Positions 23,465 through 35,234 of a stretch of 36,588 bases of DNA are shown in pieces. The DNA is from Saccoglossus kowalevskii (lineage: Eukaryota; Hemichordata; Enteropneusta; Harrimaniidae). Every line of letters begins with the position of its first letter. Positions within the stretch are counted from its first letter, which is position 1. A program made the position numbers and the translations under genes. The stretch covers positions 22,618 through 59,205 of the forward strand of contig NW_003121912.1 of the NCBI RefSeq assembly GCF_000003605.2, read 5' to 3'. The notes under the pieces were generated by a model, which saw only the letters and a program-made list of their open reading frames with translations, was not told where the DNA came from and ran no database searches.

Positions 23465-24377
23465 TACTAAATGTGTAATGGCGACGATTCGGATCTCGAA
23501 TGCCGCCAATACATGTCCGGTCAACATATGCAGTACCGACATTGATTTATTGAACTGGTCATATCTGTACTTTACACCAGGCCACGTGACTGTATTGCGA
23601 GACTTACCACACAATGATAATATGTTGCATAAAATAATCTGTCATTGTTATCTTCAATACCTCATGCATATTGTATTTGCTTGTTTATGTGTGTTTATGT
23701 CTCATGTCGTTTTGTTATGTTCCATTTATCTGATATTATATATAACATAGTTCAACTGACTGGCACGTTGTGTTGAGTGTTTACCGCATTCGATTGCCAT
23801 TTCGTTCAAAATCGCGATTGTAATCGCCACGGGCGAGTATCAAGAGAGACTGCTTAACCCACGTGTGTGTTTCGAACAATAAATGTTACTGTTGTAATTT
23901 CTAATAAGGCAGTCTGGTATAAACAGCGCCACCAATCATCGTAAAACAAAAACTATCATGCAAGACATGTTTTAACAAGCAAGTATGTCAGAGCTATTCG
24001 ATAAAACCACATTAGAAAAGTGGCCTAAATTTGAAGATCTTCACATCCCATATGTGTATAGTAATCACACACCTAAACAACTTTTAAATATCTATTTAAA
24101 AACCGGACATGTGGTTTGCAGTACTTGCATTTTTAATATAACTTGTAGACAGTGAGCGAATATATGATTCTAATTTCATTCCTGGATGTTGTTAAGCAAA
24201 CCGTAATTTTAAAGCAAATAACTCAATCATTGTGTGCCAGTGAGTGGATTTCATTACACCTAGTTTTATATTGTATGTATGTATCTATATTGTATTTAAA
24301 TATATCTATGTCTCTCCGTAAACAAAAAAAACACCACCCTCAGCCAGGTGGAAACCTGGAAACGGTCTGACTTTTTA

Positions 24378-24396
24378 TTCCCATGATGCTTTGCGG
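24378..24396 (+). promoter_or_regulatory. ZNF143/Staf-like motif
   Basis: TTCCCATGATGCTTTGCGG resembles the Staf/ZNF143 site (TWCCCAYAATGCAYYGCG) with two mismatches. It lies about 0.9 kb upstream of the TLR-A start codon. Whether this organism uses such sites in promoters is unknown. Confidence 0.25.
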
Positions 24397-24805
24397 CATG
24401 GCCTACACCACCTGACCCTCAGCTAAAGAAATAGGAGACTGTCAAACGATTTGTTTGTGTACCTTACCAAACACTGAAGAACACTGAAAGGACCATCATG
24501 CCGAGAACATCGATGATATACTGTCAAGAAAGAAGGCGTGGCTGTTAAATGACCGCCCAACTAACAGTGCTAACGCTAAAGATGCAGTTCACAAATAAGT
24601 GACAAGACTACATGTTATGTCAACATATACAACTGCTAAGAATTATTTATCAAATCGTCTAAGCAACTATCGCATTCGATCACCTGCCATAACATCATTT
24701 TCGGTGCTATCAAAGAATAAATCGGTATGGGTAAATGGCGAAAATAGAAAAACAAATATTGCTCAAAACATATCAAATAGGGGAGGACCACAAGAAAAAA
24801 TACTG

Positions 24806-24823
24806 TTTATTTATTTATTTATT
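24806..24823. repeat. TTTA microsatellite
   Basis: Short run of TTTA units (TTTATTTATTTATTTATT) in intergenic DNA. Confidence 0.85.
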
Positions 24824-25255
24824 TTGTTTGCGTAATTATGTGACCCCCATTATATAAAGATACTCTTAAAACAAAACATATTTGACCTATTTCAAGCAGG
24901 GCGGTGAAGTCGCTGTGCATAGGAAATCAATCCGCCATGTGATTTCGTCATTTGTCACATTGGTGGATATTGGACCTGATCGTAAAGTTCACGGTATACA
25001 GTTACATTCCAATGAAATTAGGACTATATATGCCATTTCTAGAATGGAATTTAGAAGAGTAGTTTTTTTTGTGGCCGTCGATTTCCTCTTCAAATCGAAG
25101 TCAATCAATTTTGTTCCAATACACAAAGTCAACTCTTCCTTCCAAAGAAAGCGAGGTGATGAATAACGTTTTCATTCATATACACCACACCATGCCACGT
25201 TACCCACATTTACACCAACAAATTTCATGTCATATTTTACATACATCATGATGCA

Positions 25256-25269
25256 CCAACAGAGGGCGC
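25256..25269 (+). promoter_or_regulatory. CTCF-like motif, one mismatch
   Basis: CCAACAGAGGGCGC matches the CTCF core consensus except at the fourth base. It lies between TLR-A and TLR-B, in the same orientation as the perfect match at 9824-9837. Confidence 0.25.
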
Positions 25270-25929
25270 CAGTTTCTCGTTAACGGCCGAGAGTTTCATC
25301 AAAAAGATTGTTTGGAATAATCCTTCGTGTACTACTGCGCGGATTTAGGGAGAGGCGCGCCAGGCGCCCCCTTCAGCCCGCAGAAAAATTGACAAATCAA
25401 TTTAAAAATCCAGCCAACCGGAGGTCTACTTCGGCAACGTCATTAGGAGCGCCCCACTTACCGAGTTTCTGGATCCGCCAGTGTGTATACGTCACTGAAG
25501 GATACATGGATTGTGTATCTTCATATGAGTTATTGGCTCATAATGTACACACCACGTTAAAAACATAATTCACTAAATCTGGGCTCAATATCGAATGTTT
25601 GCTGTGAAATCCAAAATATTTTAATAATTGTTACCGTGCGGTCATCGCTGTCACTGTGCTCTGTGCTTATTTAAAGTTAGTTCGATGACGGGAGAAATAA
25701 TCTTACCGGCAGTAAAAAACGATATACCCTGTAATACTGTAGCTACTGTTGCATTGTTAACTCAAATAATAGGCTCGATCAAGCAAAGTATTTCAGTATG
25801 TACATGAAAAATTGGGTTATTTCTGTGTTTATAAAGATTTTTTAAAACCAACACATAAAAATTACGTGACATTTTACACTAAAATAATGAGGATTTGGTT
25901 ATTTGATGTTCGACCGTCAACTACGAATA

Positions 25930-26137
25930 CTGTAAAAGGATTAATTATTCACTGGGTTTTAATTTAGCTTATTTCGCTGACTGGAAAAATGCGCTAAATT
26001 AAAACCCAGTGAATATGTAAAATTTAGCATAGAACACATTATCTAAATGACGAAACCGTGAATTTAAAACCCACTGAATATGCCTGAAATGGTAAATCAG
26101 TGAAATTTAAACCCAGTGAAAATTAGTCATTTTACAG
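25930..26137. mobile_element. 208-bp Tc1/mariner-like MITE, copy 1
   Basis: The ends CTGTAAAA and TTTTACAG are inverted repeats flanked by TA on both sides (25928-25929 and 26138-26139). Inside, TTCACTGGGTTTTAATTTAG and its reverse complement form a long hairpin around a 24-base centre. Further copies of the CCCAGTGAA/CCCACTGAA core follow in direct orientation. A near-identical 208-bp copy lies at 35235-35442. There is no coding capacity, so movement would need a transposase in trans. Confidence 0.9.
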
Positions 26138-27020
26138 TACCATAACGATAAGGTTCGCTGGTACGCGCTGTGTCCGAAAATGAAGTACGCTGTCTCATAC
26201 CCGTCTATTTCGTAGTCCTTTAGCGGAATTTCTCATTTGCGCGTAATTCGTCGTTGGTGGCGCTGTTAAATATTTTTACAACTGTCATGTACGCCGCTCA
26301 TGGTAACTTACGGCTTTCTCAATTTACTCAATACTTGTCAAATCGCTGAAGAAATTAAATATAGGTATAATGGCGCAGTATCTAGGTTGTGTGTATATTT
26401 AATACGCATATTATTCTATTAATTATCATTTTACTAATAGCTAGTTACCCGTGGACCCCATGGCGTGTAACTAGTTTTCCAGACGTGTTCGTTAGCTCGC
26501 CATACCTGTAAGTTTCGCTTGGCTTCAAACGTATTCGTTGCCAGTAGCATCTACCTTGATAGTTTGAAAACACTCATGGGATGGAATAACGATACGAATA
26601 CGTACATGTACCCCGGATATGCACCCTTACGCACAGTCGATCCACAGCGGCGATCTGGGGGAGATTATTCGTAGCGTGGTGCAAGTGTGTCGTTCGCCCT
26701 GGCGATCACTACAATGATATTCCATACGATACACCAGTCACTCGTTCACTCGCAATGTCAGTGATTTGAATACAATAATATTTGATAGATTAAAATTAGT
26801 TCTTTTCATAGTTTGTCATATACTAAGACTGTGAAAACAATTTCAAGAAAAACATTATCTGAATATTTAACGAACCGGATGTTATTTGGATGTGTAAAGA
26901 ACAACTGTATACGTAGTATACTTTCATGCCCATGTAAATGATTCCGTTTTAGTTCATACATTGATATCTGAATATATATTGAACAGTTCCCACATATTTA
27001 TAAGTCTACTGTCGACATAT

Positions 27021-28928
27021 TCAAATCATGTTTATGTTTGTGAACTTCAAAGCCGCGTCAAGTTTTTTCCAAAACAACTTTTGTACTTGTTTATCCTCAC
27101 TCCAGATTATATGGTTACCATTTCTCATCAAATATTGTAATAATCCAGTCATTTTAGTGGCTGTAATGTTTTCTTTCAGAACAATCACAGCTTGATTTCG
27201 ATGCTCATCGAACATTCTTTGCCGGACCATCTCAAGTTCAAAATAACACCATCTCAAGTTCAAAATAACACCATCTCAAGTTCAAAATAACACCATCTCA
27301 AGTTCAAAATAACACCATCTCAAGTTCAAAATAACACCATCTCAAGTTCAAAATAACACCATCTCAAGTTCAAAATAACACCATCTCAAGTTCAAAATAA
27401 CACCACTCGCTTTCAACAAAACTGTTCGTAACAATGAAAACCGTTTTACGACTCCTTTCTATAGATCTGAGAATATTGTCAGAAATATGGTCACCGATCA
27501 TAAAATCTCGGAAATCTAGACAAAGTTTATAATTATAGGGTGGGTTTTCCAGTTTTGCCTGAATTGTATCGTATACCCAATCCTCATCTTTGCTTGAGTG
27601 GGAGATGAATGCATCAAACTGATAGTCAAGTTCCTCCACATTAATGGGCTGATAACCACCGATACGGAGTTTACACAAAAATATACCATATCTGCAAAAA
27701 CGTGAAACATAACAATTAAAACAAGACACACTACAATTAAAACATCTTATTGCAGAATCTGAGCTATATGCTCCAGTTTCCTTTTTTCTTTCATGTGAAT
27801 ACGTAAATCAAGCTATATCATTTTTGATACGATTGTTCACTAGTGTTTCTATGCAAATTATATATGTTTCATTATATAGAGCAACGTTCTTACCTGATCC
27901 GCCATCTGTTTAAAACTAGGACTATTGTTAAACTGAGGATAAACAACGTTACAATGGAAGCAGCAGTAACCACAATAACGGGGAAACCACACTGCAATTT
28001 GTCCGGATCAAATTGTCGAATATTTTGTCCGTTGGAGCAATTTATTTACATTGTCAATGTCTTGTATGACATCTGTGACAGTGTCTATCCAGCGCCGAAA
28101 CCAAATGAGATCACATCCACAGTCAAAAGGGTTTCCATATAAATGAAGTTTTTTCAAAGAGGATAACTTGTGTAGGCCTACGTCTTGTGAGATCGATGTT
28201 AATTTGTTGTAAGCAAAACTCAAATCTGTAATATTTGTAGATCCATTGAACATATTGTCTGGAAGCTTTATAAGACCATTGTAATGCAAGAAAACTCTCT
28301 TTAAGTCTGGCATGTTGTTAAAGATGGAATCTGGTATTGATGTTAGTTCATTGTTGTTGAGTAAAATGTTGACAAGTTTTCTATTATTCGAAAACGCTGT
28401 TGCAGGAAGAATTTCCAAATTGATATTTCGGCTGTTAAAATCTTTCAAAGCTGACAATGGTCTCAACCACTCACTGCGGAAATACGATGCCAACCCAGCA
28501 TGGTTGAAACCAATGCATAACCTAGTTAGTCTGCCTAGTCCTGCGAACGCATTAGGGTGTATATCATATCCGACCAGTCGGTTATTATTTAGGTAAAGAT
28601 ACCGCAATTGTTTCAGACGTGAAAACGTTCCCGCTTCTACCCTGGAAATGAGGTTCCATTTGAGGTCGAGGCTAGTTGAGTCTGATGGTATTTCGTCCAC
28701 GATTTGTTTGACCTGAGAAGGCGATATGATTCCTCTGTAACAACATCCAACTTTCCAGTACGGAAATATGTCTTGTATTGCCCTCGACCCGCACAGATTA
28801 CAGTGACATAATGTTGGACAGGTCACATTTACCGTGTCAGCTTCTACGCATATTATTGAAGTAGCAGTGAATATCTGGGCGCAGAATACACCAAAAAATA
28901 CACTGAGGCGTGTGGTTAACACCATCAT
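27021..28928 (-). pseudogene. Toll-like receptor B, tandem paralogue broken by two duplications
   Basis: Same plan as TLR-A. Exon 1 (28928-27894) has a signal peptide (MMVLTTRLSVFFGVFC), an LRRNT (VTCPTLCHCNLCG), about seven LRRs and an LRRCT (DCGCDLIWFRRW). A 202-bp intron (27893-27692, AG|GTAAGA to TTTTTGCAG|A) splits the same Arg codon of RWRIRYGIF. Exon 2 (27691-27021) has TIR boxes FDAFISHSSKDEDW, LCLDFRDFMIGD and LFWKKLDAAL. Lesion 1 is a tandem duplication of AAAT (28040-28047) just before the third LRRCT cysteine. It shifts the frame to a stop near 28008. In the other frame the rest of the LRRCT and the membrane segment (PVIVVTAASIVTLFILSLTI) remain readable. Lesion 2 is a 22-bp unit present 8 times in the TIR exon, adding 154 bp (not a multiple of 3). 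As written it could yield at most a truncated ectodomain without a membrane anchor. The coding sequence is otherwise well kept, so the damage looks recent. An assembly artefact is possible at lesion 2. Confidence 0.9.
27227..27402 (-). repeat. 22-bp tandem repeat, 8 copies, inside TLR-B TIR exon
   Basis: Eight exact copies of a 22-bp unit (plus strand CCATCTCAAG then TTCAAAATAACA), which encodes the WCYFELEM segment of the TIR domain. TLR-A has one copy at the matching place. Seven extra copies add 154 bases and put a stop codon in the frame. The copies are identical, which implies very recent expansion or an assembly or sequencing problem. Confidence 0.97.
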
Positions 28929-31754
28929 GCGTCAGTCACCAATCTCAGAATTGATTACACTGCAAGTGTGGGTTGCATGTGTAAAGGCAAAGTACAATAC
29001 GGAAGAAGATGGTAGTGGGTTTCAATACGTCATCAATAATTGGATATGTTTGTGAGTCTGAGTTCTCCAAATTGTTGTTTTCGATTCGTGATGCATGTAT
29101 TTATGTACAAACAATTGTTCATTTGTTTGTGAACTATTTATTGGTGTTTATGGATCGCCGACGACCTCTATGCTAGAATGGTCTTGATGGTATGCATAGT
29201 TCACACAACTCGGACAATTTCGCCACTGGTTTTATGTGCTATATTACTAACTCTTTTTTACATTTGTCTGGACAATCACATCTTGAAGACCGCTGTCTTG
29301 TTCCACATATCAGAGAAATCAATCTATTATTGAACAAGAATGCGAATGTTTCGTACATTTGGCATGCCAGTGGCATTGTATTAGTTACATTATAAGGTGG
29401 ACCCAATATTGATAGGTTCTACACCGACTAATCATTTTATTATTGAAACATGTGTTGCGACCAACGAAAAACAAATGAATGAAAAGATTATATATATTCT
29501 ACGTGTATTCTTTTATTTGACACAATTTTTTTTGAAATATATTCATATTTTCGTGTTTTGTAATGTCCTTGGTTGTTGTGTAGTCAGGCCGTGATAGTCG
29601 TGTACGTGTTCTGTGGGGTATAGGATCTTTTATAGAATCAGACAACAAGCCCGTTATTTCGTGTTGAAAAGGACGACTACTTTATTGCTTGGTCTAAACA
29701 CTGCTGCCCGTGTCAGCCTTGACTCACACATGAGACAAGTTTACAATCTAGCGAGAAATCTCAAGTTACATTAACGTGATAGGCTATAGACTGTAATGGC
29801 GAAATGTAAGATAAAGAATATCATATGTTATCCTCAAATATGCCAATCTCAGAAATCTTAAGCAATGACTGAAACACTGTCACGTATTAATTATTAATTG
29901 AAACTTCCCACAAATCGGAAATATTTATCAATTATAGTTATAAAGTTAGCTAAATATGTCGACTATTAATTATGTCTGAGACAACTAGTATAGACATTTT
30001 TAGAAGTTTTTTTTTTTCAGATTTAGAAAAGTTCACATGGGAGTACTAGTATATTTCCCGTATTAGCTAAACCAGGAAAACTATGAAATAGAAAAATGAA
30101 ACAGCAGATATGTATTTCAACCAAATGTACTTTCTCAATACATTATTCTATATTCGTAAAACGTTGTTGAGGTTGATGCATGTACTAGCCCTGTTGTTGT
30201 ATTGCAATGTTTATTGATTAAAACATCATTAACTTCACTTTTTTTGACAATGCCCTCTCACTTCCTGATTTTTCACTTTTGAATTTTAATCGTTTACTTG
30301 ACATTATTATTCCGATTGTTGATATTCTGCACATGCGCAGACTATTTTTAATTTCAAATTGTACTTAAATTACATCTAAAACAATGTGTAGTAGGTACGT
30401 CTTTAATAGTTGATACAGTTACATATATGTACTGTCTACAAATGTTTAGGGTAACGTATGTGTATACGAACAGGCCCATAGCAAACTAATTATACCAGAA
30501 CCTTTCTATGCGGCGTTTTCGCTGTTCCATTTCACAAGGGAAATCCTAGTCACCTTTGTCACTTAAGGTCTCATGCCACTAATCAACCAATGACTGCTCG
30601 TAGTGGTTGTAATGCTTTGAAAGAACCAATGAAATTTTTTAAATATTTTTTGTTCACTACTTAGCGGCTGTGTACCTGTGGGTTTATTCTGTGTGTATTT
30701 GGATGCTCTAATCTTAGTGTTTTTTCCAGTGATTTCTCTAGGTGAAATCCAAATACAGTAGGTGTGCCTTCTTTACCTGGATTTGTTAGAATTTGAGCTG
30801 GCCAACATGTTAGTTTTTGTTCATGTGGTTGATTACTACTTTGTTTATCATTTCCATATAGCAATCTCGTCATATGTTAACATTGTCGTCTTTGGAGTTT
30901 CAATTGGTGATTGGTATAAGCCCTTATTAATGCCCTTGTTCCACATGACTAATATGGCTGCCATATCCTTGTATATGATAAAACTAGACCCGGCGGGAAA
31001 CAACGTGAGTTATTAATAAACAAGTCATTGAGGTGGTCGATTACGATACTCTTTTCGGATTAATACCGACATAAATGTAGCAATATTCCGAAATTACACA
31101 ATTATGAGATTTAACCCATTATTCTTTAACAGATTTTCATTGTACGTGCAAACGTTTATCTTTACTTTACGTTTATCTTTTGTAAATTATAATTATTTCA
31201 CCTTTTTTGCGTTCACAAATCATCATTTTCGATAACATATTTTAAAACTTGTTTACCGATATGTAGACATCAACACGAGAGCCCTTTAATAACAACGAAT
31301 CGCTAAGAACACGCGTAGTAAAAGTCTTGTGGCGTTTCACCACAAAATGGCAGTATATGGTGGTATACCTTCGCTGTTTGAACCGCAAGGAACTCAGAGA
31401 GAGAGAATGACTTGGTATGGTATGTCGCCTTTGGTGCCCACCCGCGACATGACATTCCGCTACGTCACACATTCTCCCACAGGCCGCCGTTGCAGGTGTG
31501 TAGCAAGGGTTCGGATTGAACATGGCTTGGAAGCCTGCGGATGAGAGCTATTCTAGAAGAAGACAAAAAAACACACAGTGACTTTAAATATGACAATATG
31601 AATAAAACACACACCTGTCATCTTGAATTTTCAGGCTGAATGTTCCGGCGAAGCACTCCACTATTACCTTGAAGTATTTCATTAGGACTATGTGATTTGA
31701 CAATGCCCTCACAGTTTAGAATCAGTTTAAAAACAGCCAATCATATTGCTTGTT
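28929..31754. other. intergenic stretch upstream of TLR-B
   Basis: No supported coding region and no clear core promoter for TLR-B. A T-rich run lies near 30009-30019 and an NRF-1-like CACATGCGCAG at about 30331. A GC-richer patch at 31329-31544 is open for 71 codons on the plus strand, but I recognise nothing in it. Confidence 0.45.
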
Positions 31755-31965
31755 TACGGGCTCTGCGCGAGCTGCTGTGGAACGCTGGTCGAAAAACCGG
31801 TGCTAAATAGCTAAAATCGAGAAAACAGCACAACTTTGAAGTGGCCCTAAACAACCAACTTTTAATATGTTGTATATGTAGGGGTAATCTTGTTACACCG
31901 TTCAGGGGTGTGTCAACAACCATCCTAAAATACCATTTTCCGAGAATTTATGTTTTCACCATGAT
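31755..31965 (-). repeat. dispersed repeat, copy 2 (inverted to 8807-8970)
   Basis: The reverse complement shares ordered landmarks with 8807-8970: GGATGGTTGTTGA, CCCCTGAAC, GTGTAACAAGATTACCCC, TTTTCTCGA, GCGTTCC and GCGCAGAGCCC. It has about 45 more bases in the middle. It is an unclassified interspersed repeat. Confidence 0.75.
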
Positions 31966-33176
31966 GATTGCTCGATCCACCACCAATTAGATATAATGTG
32001 TACATATTTTAATACATATAGGTATATTAACAAAAATGAAATATTAATAAAAGAATTGATTATATAACCCAGACAAAAGAAATCAATATTTGTCCTTCCA
32101 ATAATGGTGCATTTTTTCCTATTTGTGTAACTTCATGCGCAAATCTATTAAATGAGATTTAAAATTCATGGTGACTGTCGAGTAAGCAATATTAGGGATT
32201 GTCAATTTGTCGGTGTTGGCTACAGGAATTTGAAAAAATTGTATTCATTGTTTGTTTGTTTTTTGTAGTTATTTTTTTGTGTATACCCTAAGGTCCACAG
32301 TATATTTTTCTTACTGATTTGACTACATTTGTACTTTCCTTTACTGTAAGTATCGGATTATTTTTAAGCATAAGATTTTAATTTCGTACATTGATGGGTT
32401 AATGTATGCTGACACTATCTTCTGAGCCTACCTGTGTCCCGGACCGTTTTTACTACTTATTTACTTACTCACTTACTTGTTAGTGTCTGACTGGTATATA
32501 CAAAATAGTAATAAAAGCTAAAAATCAGTTGCCCATGCCAGGAGAGCCGCCGAACCAAAACAAATCTGTCAGCCGTCGCCGTCCACACCAGCGATATGAT
32601 TTTACATTGCATAGAAATAAACACTAAATATAGCTAACCCGGCCAGCAATCAAATCATCAATCTAGTGTCATTGTCCAAAAAGAGAGTGCAGGAGACGTT
32701 CCAGTAAAGAATGTTTATGCAAATCAAAATCCTTTATTGGAACAGAACATGTTCTATATTCACCAGAAAACAATGTTGCCATGTTTCTGGGCATACAACG
32801 AACTTGAAACAAATGATGAAACACTCCGATCCAAACGACCTGCGTCCTTGGATATCGAAATCGCCTTTGTCTTTCCAAGTGAAAGAAAGGTCGAGGCCAA
32901 AAATATGATAGGTTATTAATTAGAAGCGCCAGGGGAACCAAAAATAGAACGCGAATTAACCCGGTGACGAAAAGCAGTGATAACAAGCCATGCATTGCAC
33001 AGTCTCCGTTGGTTATCAAATTTAAGATATATAATTTTGTTTATAGTAATATAGCTGGAATATAACCATGTCAGGAATATGATTTTTTAACATTAAAATG
33101 ATTGACATTTGTATCTGATCGTCAAACAAGTACAAGTCCATATTGAGAGATATTGCTCTGGAACAGCATTTAAAAT
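31966..33176. other. non-coding stretch, no supported gene
   Basis: AT-rich sequence with a short TTAC/TCAC-rich patch at 32451-32479. At 32669-33019 both strands are open for 60 to 116 codons, but neither translation shows recognisable domains or clear splice context. Confidence 0.4.
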
Positions 33177-34215
33177 CAGCTATTTTGAATACATGTATAT
33201 ATATATATATATATGATGATGTATAATATATATACATGATGTATAACGAATATATACAATTTGAATATAATCAGTCAAAGCATTTAAGATATATGGGTCT
33301 AGAAGCCCAATCAATAAAACAAAATGGCCGCCAGTCAGCCATTTTGAATCCATTCTGAAAAATAAAATGACGTGCATCAGGAACCTGTAATGTTTAATGT
33401 ATGTTATAAGTTTTAACAAAATCCATTCATTAATGCAAGAAATGCTTGATATTTGATGATTTTTTTAGCACAAAAATAGCCACCATTTGGCCACTTTGAA
33501 ATGGATCGTCAAACCAATATATCCGTATATCTATGACATGTTGTATAATAAATATTTAAAATTTGAACATAATCAGTCAATTTGAAAACAGGTCAAACAT
33601 ATGGGGCTGAAAACCCATTCATTTAAAAAAAATGGCCGCCAGACAGCCATTTGATCTGAAAAATAAAATGATGTGCACCAGGGACCCGTAATGTTTAATG
33701 TATGTACCAAGTTTGAACGAAATCCATCCATAAATGCCAGAAATGCTTGATTTTTGATGATTTTTTAGCACAAAAATGACCGCCATTCGGCCATTTTGAA
33801 TAGGATCGTCAAACCAATATATCTGTCTATCTATGACATGATGTATAATGAATATTTAAAATTTGAACATAATCAGTGAAAGCAAGTCAGACAAATGGCA
33901 CGAGAACCGCATTCATTAAAAAACAAAATCCTATCTGAAAAACAAAATAATGTGCATCAAGGTCCTCTAATGTATATACCAATTTTGAACAAAATCCATC
34001 TGTAAACAGCCGAAAAATGCACAAAAATGACCGCCATTCGGCTATCTTGAATCAGATCGTGAAACAAATTGACGTGCATATGTATAATATCATGTATGAT
34101 GTATGTGTGAAGTTTGATTGTGATTGGTCAAGGCATTTCTGAGATACAGGTCCGGACGCAAGGACGCACGCACGGAGGTCAAAACATAAGTCTCTGCTTT
34201 CGCACTGCGTTCGAA
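33177..34215. repeat. tandem array of about 300-bp units, 3 full copies plus a partial
   Basis: A landmark string (ATGTATAAT, GAATATTTAAAATTTGAACA, TAATCAGT) recurs near 33237, 33538 and 33838, a period of about 300 bases. Each unit also carries AAAATGGCCGCCAG, AATGTTTAATGTATG, AATCCATC, AATGCTTGAT and CATTTTGAAT. The last, partial unit ends in GTCAAGGCATTTCTGAGATAC and a GGACGCAAGGACGCACGCAC tail, a type of ending common in repeats of marine invertebrates. The copies are diverged, so the array is older than the MITE pair. A TA microsatellite at 33195-33213 lies at its start. Confidence 0.85.
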
Positions 34216-34333
34216 CGCGTACGGGGACTAGTAACTAAGGGGTAAAATAGATTATTTACCTTGGTGATAGCATGGTGGTAGCTACGGTAATAGCGACCCA
34301 TTCGATATTGGCAAAATAGACTACACGTGGACC

Positions 34334-34580
34334 GCTCTCAGATTTGTTCATTTCGTGATGATATCTTTGATTCTCTAATTTTGATGAATATTTTTGTAAT
34401 TTTTTGGTAAAACGTGATATTTTCAACTTCTTGCTGAAAACTGCAAGCCTGATTGCTTTGATATTAAATATATATGTACTACAAGTAGGTCTCTCTTAGA
34501 TTTTTTTATTTCGTGATGATATCTTCAATTCTCTAATTTTGATGAATATTTTTGTCATTTTTGGTAAAAAGTAATATTTC
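34334..34580. repeat. two-copy direct repeat, 157-bp spacing
   Basis: About 90 bases at 34334-34424 recur at 34491-34580, sharing TTTCGTGATGATATCTT and TTCTCTAATTTTGATGAATA. It is an old local duplication without coding content. Confidence 0.85.
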
Positions 34581-35234
34581 CGAATTCTTCAGTTCTTTGA
34601 TTGAAATGTGCATTGCTAACCGAACAGCCGAGCTATCTCAGCCGAGAGACTGCTTGTTGAATTTCCTCGGCGGTAGCTACTTAAATTAGGACCAAAACGT
34701 CATCGGCAAGATTCAAGGGACGGTAGTGACGACCACTAAAACGTAATTGAAGGCAAATAAACACGTGAAGCATAAAACAACTGTTTAACATCATAGCTAA
34801 AGTACGGGACTGATCCATTGTTTACCCTTGAGGGAAATGGAAATTACTTGCTTTTGAGTGTGCCATAATAAGCGAGGGTGGAAAAGTGAAGACCCTGAAC
34901 GTAATTTATGTACTTTAAGTACAAAGTAATTTTTGTTTGATTACCTAACGCCTTAAGGTTCATGTGCTGCAAGTTAGAGTGCACATACCTAAGCGACCGT
35001 CCCTCCGCAAATGATTGAACCCAGGCATTTTCCGTGTCAAAATCACGAAACTATCCGTTTTCACGCAATCTGGGAAGTCCGAATTACTAAACGAAGTACA
35101 GAACGACGAAGCTGAAATATCATCGAACCAACACATACCAACAATTATATCTCAAAAGTAACTATTCGTGGTATATTTTAAGTCTAACCAGACCGAAAGA
35201 GAGAATTTGTTACTACTCTAAATATCCAAAGATA

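Larger units (their letters stand above)
23465..27020. other. intergenic stretch between TLR-A and TLR-B
   Basis: No supported coding region. It holds a TATA-rich run at 23733-23746, a ZNF143/Staf-like motif at 24378-24396, a TTTA microsatellite near 24806-24823, a CTCF-like motif at 25256-25269, a CG-rich patch near 25335-25385, and a 208-bp MITE at 25930-26137. Confidence 0.5.

Noticed and set aside
27227-27402. Regular 22-bp repeats resembling a compact CRISPR array
   Set aside because: There are no spacers between units, the genome is eukaryotic, and the unit is a coding segment of a TIR domain that is single-copy in the paralogue.
31329-31544. 71-codon plus-strand frame in a GC-richer patch
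   Set aside because: The translation is rich in Arg and Cys without recognisable structure. The patch may be part of a repeat.
32669-33019. 116-codon minus-strand frame with overlapping plus-strand frames
   Set aside because: Both strands are open and neither translation resembles a known domain. No acceptor, donor or poly(A) signal supports one over the other.
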